From Spirochaetaceae bacterium (lineage in GTDB: Bacteria; Spirochaetota; Spirochaetia; SZUA-6; Bin103): 10,814 nucleotides of DNA. Location of the stretch: contig JAPOQV010000206.1 of the NCBI GenBank assembly GCA_026710565.1, forward strand, positions 1 to 10,814, written 5' to 3'. The notes below the pieces were generated by a model. That model was not told where the DNA came from. It saw only the letters and a list, made by a program, of their open reading frames with translations, and ran no database searches. Positions 1-7,012 of this stretch are shown one piece after another. The stretch's first letter is position 1. Each line of letters starts with the position of its first letter. Both the position numbers and the translations under genes were made by a program.

Positions 1-1227
1 CACGGCGATCATGCCGTTGACGATGTAGGCGTCCAGGAAGCCGTCGTTGTCCAGGTCGCCGAACTTCGACGACCAGCTCCAGCCGCTTGCGGCGATCCCC
101 CACTCGATCCCCCGTTCGTGATAGGCGCCGCCGCGGGCGAGCTGCAGCACGTTGCGGTCGATCTGCGCAGGGTCAGGCGCCGGCGGCAACTGCAGCGGCT
201 CCCAGGCGCTGCGGGACTCCGCGTCCGACGCGTACGGCTTCATGTCGGTGGCCAGCAGGTCCATGTGGCCGTCGTTGTCCACGTCGCCGGCGTCCAGGCT
301 CATGGTGTTGTGCGCCATTCGCCCGAACAGGCCGCCGGGGAACCAGCCGTCGGCCGACCAGAGCCACTCGTAGTCGGGCAGGAAGGAGTCGTTGCCGACC
401 GCGACGTCGATGCGGCCGTCGCCGTCGAGGTCGCTCGCCAGCACCGCCAATGCCAGCGAGCGGGTGGCGAGGCGGGTGTCGAGGCGCAACAGTCCGCCAG
501 GCGCGCGCGGGTCGCCGCCGCTGCGGTACACGAAGACGCCGCCAGTCGCTCCCGGAGCCACGGAGTCCAGCTCGGCGTCGTAGGTGGCGCCCACCAGGTC
601 CAGGTCGCCGTCGGCGTCGAAGTCGGCCCAGTCGGCGGTATAGAGCGGTTCCGGCACACCGGCGTCGGCCCGCACGAACTCCGTCCCGTCGGAGCCGGCG
701 GCGTTCAGCCAGAGGGTGGGCGGTGCGACCGAGTGGGTGAAGAACAGGTCCAGCCGGCCGTCGCCGTCGGCGTCGATCAGATGCACCGCCCGCGACGCAC
801 CCACCGGCAGCACCTCCACGCGGAAACGCAGGCCGCCCTCGTTCCAGTGGATGGAATTGGGACCGGCCAGGTTGGCCAGCACGATGTCCAGGTCGCCGTC
901 GCCGTCCAGGTCGCCGGCGCCCACGCCGGCGCCGTTGCTGGCGTAGAAGCCGATACGTCCGCCGCCGGCGGAGGTGGTGTGCTCCAGGAGGTGCTCGACG
1001 AAGCGGCCCAGGCAGGCGCGGGCGTCGACATCGCCGGGCACCGCCTCCATCGTCACCGGCCGCGGAAAAGGAGGCAGCGGCGCGGGGGCGGGCGGCTTCG
1101 ATGCCGGAGGCGGCGGCAGTGCAGGTCCGCTCTGCGCCGGCGCGTATGGCGCCGTCGCCGCTGCCAGCAGCAGGGCAGCGGCCAAGGCTCGTGCGGTACC
1201 ACGGCGGCGATCGGCGCGGCGCATCAT
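1..1227 (-). CDS. Secreted FG-GAP/VCBS-repeat beta-propeller protein, C-terminus beyond window
   Basis: The minus frame is open for 409 codons from the ATG at 1227 to the window edge, so the protein is partial. An N-terminal signal peptide is visible: an arginine-rich start, a hydrophobic stretch at residues 14-25 and a probable cleavage site after A-P-A near residue 31. A proline-rich linker follows (about 37-57). Six calcium-binding D-x-D-x-D-G loops lie near residues 106, 152, 192, 256, 305 and 391, each followed by a short hydrophobic strand, as in FG-GAP/VCBS propeller blades. The stretch around residues 372-405 (W-G-I-A-A-S-G-W-S-W, then D-L-D-N-D-G and I-V-N-G) resembles the CRTAC1/ASPIC-UnbV type of these proteins. 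Such proteins are exported and usually mediate binding or adhesion; the ligand cannot be read here. The start overlaps the upstream permease stop in ATGA, suggesting former translational coupling. A second ATG at 1224 is equally possible. Confidence 0.9.
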   Translation of the reverse strand, partial: MMRRADRRRGTARALAAALLLAAATAPYAPAQSGPALPPPPASKPPAPAPLPPFPRPVTMEAVPGDVDARACLGRFVEHLLEHTTSAGGGRIGFYASNGAGVGAGDLDGDGDLDIVLANLAGPNSIHWNEGGLRFRVEVLPVGASRAVHLIDADGDGRLDLFFTHSVAPPTLWLNAAGSDGTEFVRADAGVPEPLYTADWADFDADGDLDLVGATYDAELDSVAPGATGGVFVYRSGGDPRAPGGLLRLDTRLATRSLALAVLASDLDGDGRIDVAVGNDSFLPDYEWLWSADGWFPGGLFGRMAHNTMSLDAGDVDNDGHMDLLATDMKPYASDAESRSAWEPLQLPPAPDPAQIDRNVLQLARGGAYHERGIEWGIAASGWSWSSKFGDLDNDGFLDAYIVNGMIAV

Positions 1228-1608
1228 CGCTTGTACGGGTCGGCGGCGTCGCGCAGCCCGTCGCCGAGGAAGTTGAACATGAGCACCGTGATGATCACCG
1301 CGAGCGCCGGAAACAGCAGCCGGGGATGGATGGCCACGGCCCGAGAGTTCTGCGCGTCCTGCAACAGCACGCCCCAGCTTACCACCGGCGCGCGCAGGCC
1401 CAGGAAGCTCAAGGCGGTCTCGCCCCGGATCATGCCCGGTACCGACAAGGTGACGCTCACGGCTCGGGTCCACGGCGTACTCCCGCCGCATCGTCTCCAG
1501 GTTGCGGGTCTGGGTCAGCCCGTACACGAACGGGCGCAGGTGCAGGCCCTCCGGGCTGAAGAAGCGAATCCGCTACGGCGGGGCATGGATGAAGTCGTTG
1601 TTGCGCGT
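1224..1608 (-). pseudogene. Decayed oligopeptide/dipeptide-type ABC transporter permease (DppC/OppC family)
   Basis: Two pieces of one permease are visible on the minus strand. The downstream piece (1460-1224, 78 residues) has the conserved end of the binding-protein-dependent transport domain: G-E-T-A-L-S-F-L-G-L, then P-V-V-S-W-G, a membrane helix and the terminal N-F-L-G-D-G-L-R-D-A-A-D-P-Y-K-R. The upstream piece (about 1605-1462), in another frame, reads N-D-F-I-H-A-P-P, a TAG stop at 1575-1573, then R-I-R-F-F-S-P-E-G and L-R-P-F-V-Y-G-L. That is the periplasmic segment after the first helix in long members of this family. The pieces meet at about 1460-1463. From knowledge of the family, roughly 200 residues carrying most membrane helices should lie between them, so an internal deletion with frame change is inferred. 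The first membrane helix is also missing. The family imports peptides or similar solutes across the inner membrane; this copy cannot function. Confidence 0.85.
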
Positions 1609-1679
1609 GCCGGCAGCGGCTGGCCGCCACGAACTCCGCGCACGCGGCGACGAGACGGCTCTCTCCATCATTGATCTGA

Positions 1680-1839
1680 GATCTGTTACGACACATCAAA
1701 AGAGATTTTCAAGACGGGTATTGACCACGTAAGAGATCATAATTGATATGTAATGCGTAGTGTAATTGTGTTGATGTAATAAGTCAAATATGATAGGTTA
1801 TTGGTCGATAGGGACGTTAGGCATCAAATAAGAATCGTT
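1680..1839 (+). promoter_or_regulatory. AT-rich upstream region of hipBA with candidate promoter and repeated TGTAAT boxes
   Basis: This stretch is strikingly A+T-rich compared with everything around it. A candidate sigma-70 promoter is TTGTGT at 1766-1771, a 17-base spacer, and TATGAT at 1789-1794 (five of six -10 consensus bases). It would start transcription near 1801 and leave about 40 bases of leader before hipB. TTGACC at 1721-1726 could serve a second, weaker promoter. TGTAAT occurs three times (1749-1754, 1761-1766, 1775-1780), two of them inside the longer near-repeats TTGATATGTAAT and TTGATGTAAT. These are candidate operator elements for HipB autorepression, which is usual for type II antitoxins; the operator itself is inference. 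The E. coli hip operator pattern was not seen. Confidence 0.4.
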
Positions 1840-2193
1840 ATGAAAATCTCACGTGACACCTCAGATCGCGCGGCACTACGAGAGCTGGGCAGTCGCATGG
1901 CCCGCCATCGGCTGAACAGGAACCTCACCCAGGCAGCGCTGGCCGCTCAGGCGGGCGTCTCGACGCCGACCGTGCAGCGCATCGAGCAGGGCAACTCCAC
2001 TCAGGCCGCGAACCTCCTCAGGATCCTGCGGGCACTCAAGCTGCTCGGGAACCTCGAAGCCCTCATTCCCGAACCGGCCGTCAGTCCCATCCAGCAGGCC
2101 AGATTGCGCGGCAGGGTGCGGCAGCGAGCCTCATCCCCTTCCTCAGCCTTGGGGGAACGGTCTCCCGAATGGAGGTGGGAGGATGACGCATGA
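1840..2193 (+). CDS. hipB: HipB-like antitoxin, XRE-family transcriptional regulator
   Basis: This 117-residue protein has an HTH_3 (Cro/C1-type) domain at about residues 16-70. Its recognition region reads L-T-Q-A-A-L-A-A-Q-A-G-V-S-T-P-T-V-Q-R-I-E-Q-G (29-51). HipB antitoxins bind the partner kinase HipA and repress their own operon through this domain. The ATG at 1840 is preferred over the in-frame TTG at 1801, because the latter coincides with the predicted transcription start and the residues in between match no family sequence. The ribosome binding site is weak. The basic, low-complexity C-terminal tail (about residues 80-117) is where family members usually contact the toxin or remain disordered. 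The stop overlaps the hipA start in ATGA, so the two are almost certainly co-transcribed and coupled. The promoter lies in the AT-rich region upstream. Confidence 0.9.
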   Translation: MKISRDTSDRAALRELGSRMARHRLNRNLTQAALAAQAGVSTPTVQRIEQGNSTQAANLLRILRALKLLGNLEALIPEPAVSPIQQARLRGRVRQRASSPSSALGERSPEWRWEDDA

Positions 2194-3494
2194 CCGTGGC
2201 CGAAGTGACGCTTTGGGGCCGAACGATCGCAGCGGTGAGCTGGGACGACGATCTCGGCCTCGCCCATTTCGAGTACGATCCGTCCTTCATCCCCAGCGGC
2301 CGCGAGATCGCGCCGCTCACGATGCCGCTCTCCGAAGAGATCTACTCGTTCCCGGCCCTGCCGCGCCAGACGTTCGCCGGTCTTCCGGGACTGCTTGCCG
2401 ACTCCCTTCCCGACCGGTTCGGCAACGCGCTCATCGACGCGTGGCTCGCCAGGCAGGGCCGCAGTCCTGGTGACTTCGGTTCCGTCGAACGGCTCTGCTA
2501 CATGGGCACGCGCGGCATGGGAGCGCTCGAGTTCGTCCCCGCGCTCGGACCGGCACATCGAGCGGCCACCGAGATCGACGTGGCTGCATTGGTCGAGCTG
2601 GCGAGCGAGATCCTCACACGGCGCGCAGACCTTGCCGGTTCATTCGAAACGTCTCGCCGCAGGAAGGTGCTCGAGGACATTCTGCGGGTCGGCACCTCGG
2701 CGGGCGGCGCGCGAGCCAAGGCGATCATCGCCTGGAATCCACGGACCGACGAGGTCCGTTCCGGGCAGATCTCCGCCGGTGAGGGGTTCTCGCACTGGCT
2801 GCTCAAGTTCGACGGCGTCGCCGGCAACCGGGACCGGGAGCTGGAAGACCCGCAGGGGGATGGGCTGATCGAATACGCCTACCACTCCATGGCACGGGCA
2901 GCCGGGATGCACATGAACGAGTGCCGGATCCTGCGCGAGAACGGCCGCAACCACTTCATGACCCGACGCTTCGATCGCACGGACATGGGGCGCAAGCTGC
3001 ACATGCAGTCCCTGGGCGCCATGGCTCACTACGACTTCAATCAGCCCGGCGCCTGTTCCTACGAGCAGGCGCTGCGCGTGATCGACCGGCTCGAACTGTC
3101 CAAGGAAGCCGTGGAGGAGCAATTCCGGCGCATGGCCTTCAACATCGTCGCCCGCAATCAGGACGATCACGTCAAGAACATCGCCTTCCTGATGGATCGG
3201 TCGGGGCGCTGGTCGCTCTCTCCCGCCTTCGACGTGACCTACAGCTACAACCCCACCGGACGCTGGACCGGCACGCACCAGATGACCCTGAACGGCAAGC
3301 GCGACGCTTTCGAGGTCGGGGACTTCGTCGCGTGTGCTCGGAACGCGGCCATGAAGCGCGGCCGGGCCAAGGAGATCCTGCGAGAGGTCCAGCACGCGGT
3401 GTCGCGTTGGCTCACCTTCGCGGAAGAGGCTGGAGTCCCGGATCGGACGGCGCGCGCGATCGCCGCCACCCATCGTACGGGTCTGCTACCCTGA
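2190..3494 (+). CDS. hipA: HipA-family serine/threonine kinase toxin
   Basis: This 434-residue protein is close in length to E. coli HipA (440). An N-terminal HipA subdomain (about 1-110) precedes a Gly-rich loop V-G-T-S-A-G-G-A-R-A-K (157-167). S160 there is the likely counterpart of the autophosphorylated Ser150 of E. coli. K195 in W-L-L-K-F is the likely ATP-binding lysine. The catalytic loop is N-Q-D-D-H-V-K-N (313-320), with D315 and N320 matching D309 and N314, and F-D-V with D338 matching the magnesium-binding aspartate. All key residues are present, so the kinase is probably active. Characterised HipA toxins phosphorylate glutamyl-tRNA synthetase or other translation proteins in the cytoplasm, causing growth arrest and persistence; the target here is unknown. 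A strong ribosome binding site GGGAGG (2177-2182) precedes the ATG by 7 bases, and the start overlaps the hipB stop. Confidence 0.95.
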   Translation: MTVAEVTLWGRTIAAVSWDDDLGLAHFEYDPSFIPSGREIAPLTMPLSEEIYSFPALPRQTFAGLPGLLADSLPDRFGNALIDAWLARQGRSPGDFGSVERLCYMGTRGMGALEFVPALGPAHRAATEIDVAALVELASEILTRRADLAGSFETSRRRKVLEDILRVGTSAGGARAKAIIAWNPRTDEVRSGQISAGEGFSHWLLKFDGVAGNRDRELEDPQGDGLIEYAYHSMARAAGMHMNECRILRENGRNHFMTRRFDRTDMGRKLHMQSLGAMAHYDFNQPGACSYEQALRVIDRLELSKEAVEEQFRRMAFNIVARNQDDHVKNIAFLMDRSGRWSLSPAFDVTYSYNPTGRWTGTHQMTLNGKRDAFEVGDFVACARNAAMKRGRAKEILREVQHAVSRWLTFAEEAGVPDRTARAIAATHRTGLLP

Positions 3495-3500
3495 CACGGG

Positions 3501-3517
3501 GCCGCTGCCGAAGCGGC
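3501..3517 (+). other. Small GC-rich hairpin between hipA and the next gene
   Basis: GCCGCT (3501-3506), a five-base loop and AGCGGC (3512-3517) form a 6-bp stem 7 bases after the hipA stop and just before the next gene's ribosome binding site. There is no T run, so this is not a convincing intrinsic terminator. It might reduce read-through from hipBA or modulate translation of the downstream gene. Confidence 0.25.
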
Positions 3518-3532
3518 GGGCTGGAGGCGCCG

Positions 3533-5488
3533 ATGAACGGAATCCGCATGCCGCGCTTTCGCGTGCAACTGTTTCCGCTGAACGACGGTCTTCCGCAGTC
3601 CTGGCGGCCGATGGAGGCCGGACCCGCCTTCACGGCGCCGTTCGTCCTGCGCTGGCGGGCCGAGACCGCGGCCTGGGGGCCGGAGCCCGCGCCGGTCCCG
3701 CAGCGTTACGAGGTCAGGCTGGCCGGACCTGGATGCGATCGGCCGATCGTCGTGGCAGCCCCCGAGGCGCAGGCCGACCTGGCGCCGGTGTGGGATCGGC
3801 TCGCCAGCGGGATCATCCGCTACGACATCGTCGCGTTCGACGCGGACGGGAAGGAGATCGGCTGCAGCCTCCTGCACAACTTCGTGAAGGACGCCCACCC
3901 GATCAGCCTCCTTCGCTTCCCGGAGATGACCCTGGCGGCGGGGGCGCGCGTGGGCACGGTCGAGTGGGACACCGTGACCGGCGCGATGATCCGCCACCTC
4001 GATCCGTTCGTGGTGACGCCGACGATCGCCGATGCGGCACAGGCACGATCCGCGGCGGGCTGGCGGCTGCAGATCGCGCACGGCAACGGCTGCCAGACGG
4101 TCGACGGGCCGGGGCCGGCCCTCGACGTGGCGCCGGTCTGGGACCGGGTGGCCGTGGGGCCGTGCGCGCTGCGCATCCAGGCCCTGGATGCGGCCGGCCG
4201 CTGCATCGGGGTAAGCCGGGAGATCGTGTTCAAGCGCGGCTGCGAGTTCGCTGCCGGCGGGGCGGCCATGGACGCGGCGGCCGAGCGGGAGGAGATCCGC
4301 GCGTGCGTCGACCGCATCGCCGGGTACCTGGTCTCGGTGCGAAGCCCGAATGCGCATCAGCCGGCCTTGCCCGTGCACCTGTGGCACTCCAGCATGAACG
4401 ACTTCGGCGCGGTCTCCGGCAGCTCCTATCCCTCGCAGTTCGAGGTGGGGGTGGAGGGGTGGCTGCTGTACCACGACTGGGATCGCGCCGGCGGCCTGGC
4501 GGTCGGCCCCGATGACGCGCTGCGCGAGGCGCTGCGAATGATCGACTGGACCCTGGAGAACCGCACGCCCGCCGCGTGGGCGTACGGCCGCTTGCCGGCT
4601 ACCACCCTCACGCGCGGCGCGATCGGGGGGCATGCCGAAGAAGGAGCGATCTCCCTGCCCGGCGTCGCCACCATTGCCCGCACCTATCTGTGGGCGTACC
4701 AGCGGACCGGCGACGACGCGTATCTGGACGCGGCGGTCACAGCCGGCGCGGCACTGGAACGCTCGCAGCGCTCCGACGGCAGTTGGCCGTGGCGGGTGCA
4801 GGCCGAGTCAGGGGAGCCGGACCCGCAGGCCGACTACACCTCGCAGACCATCGAGATGGTGCGGCTGTTCCGGATGCTGGACGCCGTCTACCCGCGCGCG
4901 CCCTATCGGGACGCCGCCCGCCGCGGGCTGAAGTGGCTCCTCGCCCATCCGCTGGCGACGATGCGCTGGGAGGGCTACTACGTGGACGACTCCGGCGACC
5001 GTCCGCGCTACATCTCGGTCAGCCACCTGGACGCGGTGTGGACCGCTCGCTTCCTGGTCGCGCACCGCGACGAGGATCCGTCGTACGAGCGGCTCGCCCG
5101 TGCCGTGTGCCGCTGGGTGGAGAACCACTTCGTGCTCCACGGGCGGGAGCTGCACTGGGGCAACCGGAGTGTGGTGGCAACCGAGCCGGTGACGCCGGCG
5201 GTGATCGAGAAGCCGTTCTACCAGCGCACCGTAACCGGCCACGCCGCGAACTGGTGCGGCCTGCTGCTCGACCTGCACGCGGCGTGCGGTGAACGGGAGT
5301 ACCTGGCCAAGGCGCGCGCGGCGGGCCGGGCGATGCGTGCCGCGGTATTGCCGGACGGACCGGTCTGTCCGGAGTCGCCGGACCGCGTGCTGCGGCGCCG
5401 GCCGACCGGCGAGTCGCTCTGGTTCTGGAACGCCTGGGCGGTCATGAAGGGCTTGATCGAGCTGGACGGCCGCCTCGCCGAGCTCTGA
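3533..5488 (+). CDS. Protein of unknown function with duplicated N-terminal module and alpha/alpha-toroid-like C-terminal domain
   Basis: This is a 651-residue protein with no signal peptide seen. The ATG at 3533 was chosen because GGAGG (3523-3527) precedes it at 5 bases; the frame is open further upstream, but that part overlaps hipA and reads as its shadow. M6 is an alternative start. The first 240 residues contain two related modules. Residues 82-112 (P-V-W-D-R-L, then F-D-A-D-G-K-E-I-G-C-S) match residues 197-228 (P-V-W-D-R-V, then L-D-A-A-G-R-C-I-G-V-S), consistent with two beta-sandwich domains. From about residue 255 the protein is mostly amphipathic helix pairs with aromatic loops (S-D-G-S-W-P-W at 424-430, G-Y-Y-V-D-D at 481-486, F-W-N-A-W at 641-645). 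This pattern is typical of the alpha/alpha toroid of six-hairpin glycosidases, polysaccharide lyases and C5-epimerases. A role on a carbohydrate is inferred; no family-specific active site was recognised. It follows hipA by 38 bases and may be read from the same transcript. Confidence 0.75.
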   Translation: MNGIRMPRFRVQLFPLNDGLPQSWRPMEAGPAFTAPFVLRWRAETAAWGPEPAPVPQRYEVRLAGPGCDRPIVVAAPEAQADLAPVWDRLASGIIRYDIVAFDADGKEIGCSLLHNFVKDAHPISLLRFPEMTLAAGARVGTVEWDTVTGAMIRHLDPFVVTPTIADAAQARSAAGWRLQIAHGNGCQTVDGPGPALDVAPVWDRVAVGPCALRIQALDAAGRCIGVSREIVFKRGCEFAAGGAAMDAAAEREEIRACVDRIAGYLVSVRSPNAHQPALPVHLWHSSMNDFGAVSGSSYPSQFEVGVEGWLLYHDWDRAGGLAVGPDDALREALRMIDWTLENRTPAAWAYGRLPATTLTRGAIGGHAEEGAISLPGVATIARTYLWAYQRTGDDAYLDAAVTAGAALERSQRSDGSWPWRVQAESGEPDPQADYTSQTIEMVRLFRMLDAVYPRAPYRDAARRGLKWLLAHPLATMRWEGYYVDDSGDRPRYISVSHLDAVWTARFLVAHRDEDPSYERLARAVCRWVENHFVLHGRELHWGNRSVVATEPVTPAVIEKPFYQRTVTGHAANWCGLLLDLHAACGEREYLAKARAAGRAMRAAVLPDGPVCPESPDRVLRRRPTGESLWFWNAWAVMKGLIELDGRLAEL

Positions 5489-5508
5489 CCGCGGTTCTCT
5501 CAAAATCG

Positions 5509-5538
5509 TTGTCGAAAATAGGCAATATGGTGTAGTAT
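5509..5538 (+). promoter_or_regulatory. Candidate promoter of the abiE operon
   Basis: TTGTCG (5509-5514) and TAGTAT (5533-5538) are separated by 18 bases in a locally A+T-rich gap between the 651-residue gene and abiEi. The predicted transcription start would lie only about 8-10 bases before the ATG at 5554, leaving almost no room for a ribosome binding site, so the first gene may be translated from a nearly leaderless message. AbiEi-type antitoxins commonly repress their own operon by binding inverted repeats near the promoter; no clear inverted repeat was found here. Confidence 0.4.
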
Positions 5539-5553
5539 CGGAAACGAACGTCA

Positions 5554-6195
5554 ATGCGCCTGGACGCGGCCCTCGATCTTCTCGGATCCTTGCCCTTCTT
5601 CGACCTGGCCACGGTCGCGCAACTGACGGAGGAGCCGCACGGGAGCCTGGTCAACCAGATGCATCGCTGGAGCCGGGCCGGCAAGCTGGTGCCGCTCCGC
5701 CGCGGCATGTACGCGTTCGCCGACCGCTATCGCCGGGTGCCGGTGTCGCCGGCCGCCCTGGCCAACGCCCTGTACTCCCCCTCGTACGTCAGCGGGCTCT
5801 GGGCGCTCGGGTTCCACGGCCTGATCCCGGAGGCCGTGTCCTCGTACACCAGCGTCACCACGCGCACGCCGCGCAGGTTCGACAATCGGTTCGGGGCATT
5901 CGTCTATCACGCGATCAAGAGGGACTTCTTCTTCGGCTACCGGACCGTTTCGATCGCCGGTGCCGAGGTGGTGATCGCGACGCCGGAAAAGGCGCTGCTC
6001 GACCTGTTCCACCTGAACAGCGGCGAGTGGGATCGCCCGCGGATGGTGGAGATGCGGTTTCAGCAGGGCGAAGGCATCGACCGGGGCCAACTCCGGGAAC
6101 ACGCGCAGGGGATGGGGAAGCCCAGGATCCTGCGCGCCGTGCAGGTGTGGCTGGAGTGCTGCGACGCGCCGGATGACGACGGGGTGGACCTGTGA
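5554..6195 (+). CDS. abiEi: AbiEi-type antitoxin of a type IV toxin-antitoxin system
   Basis: This 213-residue protein has an N-terminal winged helix-turn-helix at about residues 15-58 (D-L-A-T-V-A-Q-L-T, ending in P-L-R-R-G-M-Y-A-F). The C-terminal antitoxin domain contains the family hallmark A-T-P-E-K-A-L-L-D-L-F near residues 146-156. In characterised AbiE systems this protein binds the operon promoter and represses it, and it counteracts the toxin without forming a stable complex, hence type IV. The length fits the shorter AbiEi families. The ATG at 5554 lacks a good ribosome binding site and sits right after a candidate promoter. The stop overlaps the GTG start of the next gene in GTGA, indicating a coupled operon. 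Identification is strengthened by that neighbour being an unmistakable AbiEii protein. Confidence 0.87.
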   Translation: MRLDAALDLLGSLPFFDLATVAQLTEEPHGSLVNQMHRWSRAGKLVPLRRGMYAFADRYRRVPVSPAALANALYSPSYVSGLWALGFHGLIPEAVSSYTSVTTRTPRRFDNRFGAFVYHAIKRDFFFGYRTVSIAGAEVVIATPEKALLDLFHLNSGEWDRPRMVEMRFQQGEGIDRGQLREHAQGMGKPRILRAVQVWLECCDAPDDDGVDL

Positions 6196-6992
6196 AGGAT
6201 CGCGCTCTGGAGGCGGCGATGCGCTTCGACGATCCGGTGCGCCGGCTCAACTCCCTCCGCGAGTATCTGCAGGCGTTCATCATGCGCTCCCTGCACGAGA
6301 GCGAAGCGGCTCGATCGATCGCGTTCGTCGGTGGAACGGCGCTGCGGTTTCTGGAGGACCTGCCGCGCTTCTCCGAAGACCTCGACTTCTCGCAGGTCCT
6401 GACCGACGGGTACGATCCCGTACGCTGGTTGCGAAAGCTCAAGAGGGACCTCGATCTGGCCGGCTTCGACAGTACCGTGCGATGGATCGACCGTACGCCG
6501 GTGCACGTCGCCTGGGTCCGCACGGCGTTCCTCCTGGCGGAAGCGGGGCTGTCCGGTCACCGGGAGCAGAAGCTCTCCATCAAGGTCGAGATCGACACGC
6601 GTCCGCCCGCGGGCGCGGCGATGCAGCGCACCGTCATCACCCGGCACTTCACGTTCGTCATCCGCCACTACGACCTTCCGTCGCTGATGGCCGGCAAGCT
6701 GCACGCGCTGCTCACGCGCGGCTATCCGAAGGGACGAGACTGGTTCGACCTGGTGTGGTACCGGTCGCGGCGCCCGCCGGTCCAGCCGAACCTGCCGCTC
6801 CTCCAGCATGCCCTGGATCAGACGCAGGGCGCCGACCGGTATCGGGCTGCCGACTGGCGCGTGCTGCTCCGTACGCGGCTCGCCGATCTGGACGCCGCCG
6901 CCCTGGCCCGCGACGTGGCCCCGTTCCTGGAGCGGCCCGCGGACGCGGCGCTCCTGGAACGCGTCAATCTCGAAGCGGTGCTTGCGGCGTAA
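6192..6992 (+). CDS. abiEii: AbiEii/AbiGii-family nucleotidyltransferase toxin
   Basis: This 266-residue protein carries the nucleotidyltransferase (DUF1814) signature. F-V-G-G-T-A-L-R (45-52) is followed by R-F-S-E-D-L-D-F (59-66), whose two acidic residues (E62 or D63, and D65) belong to the metal-binding motif. K-V-E-I-D (131-135) supplies the third acidic position. The region D-L-P-S-L-M-A-G-K-L-H-A-L-L-T-R, then K-G-R-D-W-F-D-L (161-187), is the conserved C-terminal motif. Known members act in the cytoplasm; some add nucleotides to tRNA 3' ends or otherwise use GTP or CTP, causing growth arrest, and several abort phage infection. The substrate here is not known. All motifs look intact. 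The start is GTG, overlapping the abiEi stop. It ends 18 bases from the convergent dehydrogenase gene. Confidence 0.93.
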   Translation: MKDRALEAAMRFDDPVRRLNSLREYLQAFIMRSLHESEAARSIAFVGGTALRFLEDLPRFSEDLDFSQVLTDGYDPVRWLRKLKRDLDLAGFDSTVRWIDRTPVHVAWVRTAFLLAEAGLSGHREQKLSIKVEIDTRPPAGAAMQRTVITRHFTFVIRHYDLPSLMAGKLHALLTRGYPKGRDWFDLVWYRSRRPPVQPNLPLLQHALDQTQGADRYRAADWRVLLRTRLADLDAAALARDVAPFLERPADAALLERVNLEAVLAA

Positions 6993-7012
6993 GCCGCGAC
7001 CGGTCGCCGGCT
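6992..7012. terminator. Possible bidirectional hairpin between convergent genes
   Basis: AGCCG (6992-6996) pairs with CGGCT (7008-7012), and the interior contains the perfect palindrome CGACCGGTCG (6997-7006), giving a bulged stem. It spans the 18-base gap and touches both stop codons (TAA at 6990-6992, and TAG on the minus strand at 7013-7011). There is no T run on either side, so it is at best a weak or factor-assisted bidirectional terminator. Confidence 0.3.

Noticed and set aside
118..1674. Long plus-strand open frame (518 codons) across the left end
   Set aside because: It is antisense to the FG-GAP protein and the permease remnant, whose minus-strand readings show signal peptide, calcium loops and family motifs. 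The plus reading is a valine-alanine-arginine shadow of high-GC DNA.
1801..1839. hipB starting at the TTG at 1801
   Set aside because: It would begin at the predicted transcription start and add residues not typical of the family; the ATG at 1840 fits better.
2921..3532. Upstream extension of the 651-residue protein to a start at 2921
   Set aside because: The extension lies within the conserved kinase region of hipA in another frame, and a good ribosome binding site marks 3533 instead.
3245..4633. Minus-strand open frame of 462 codons over hipA and the next gene
   Set aside because: It spans two clear plus-strand genes and has low-complexity composition without motifs.
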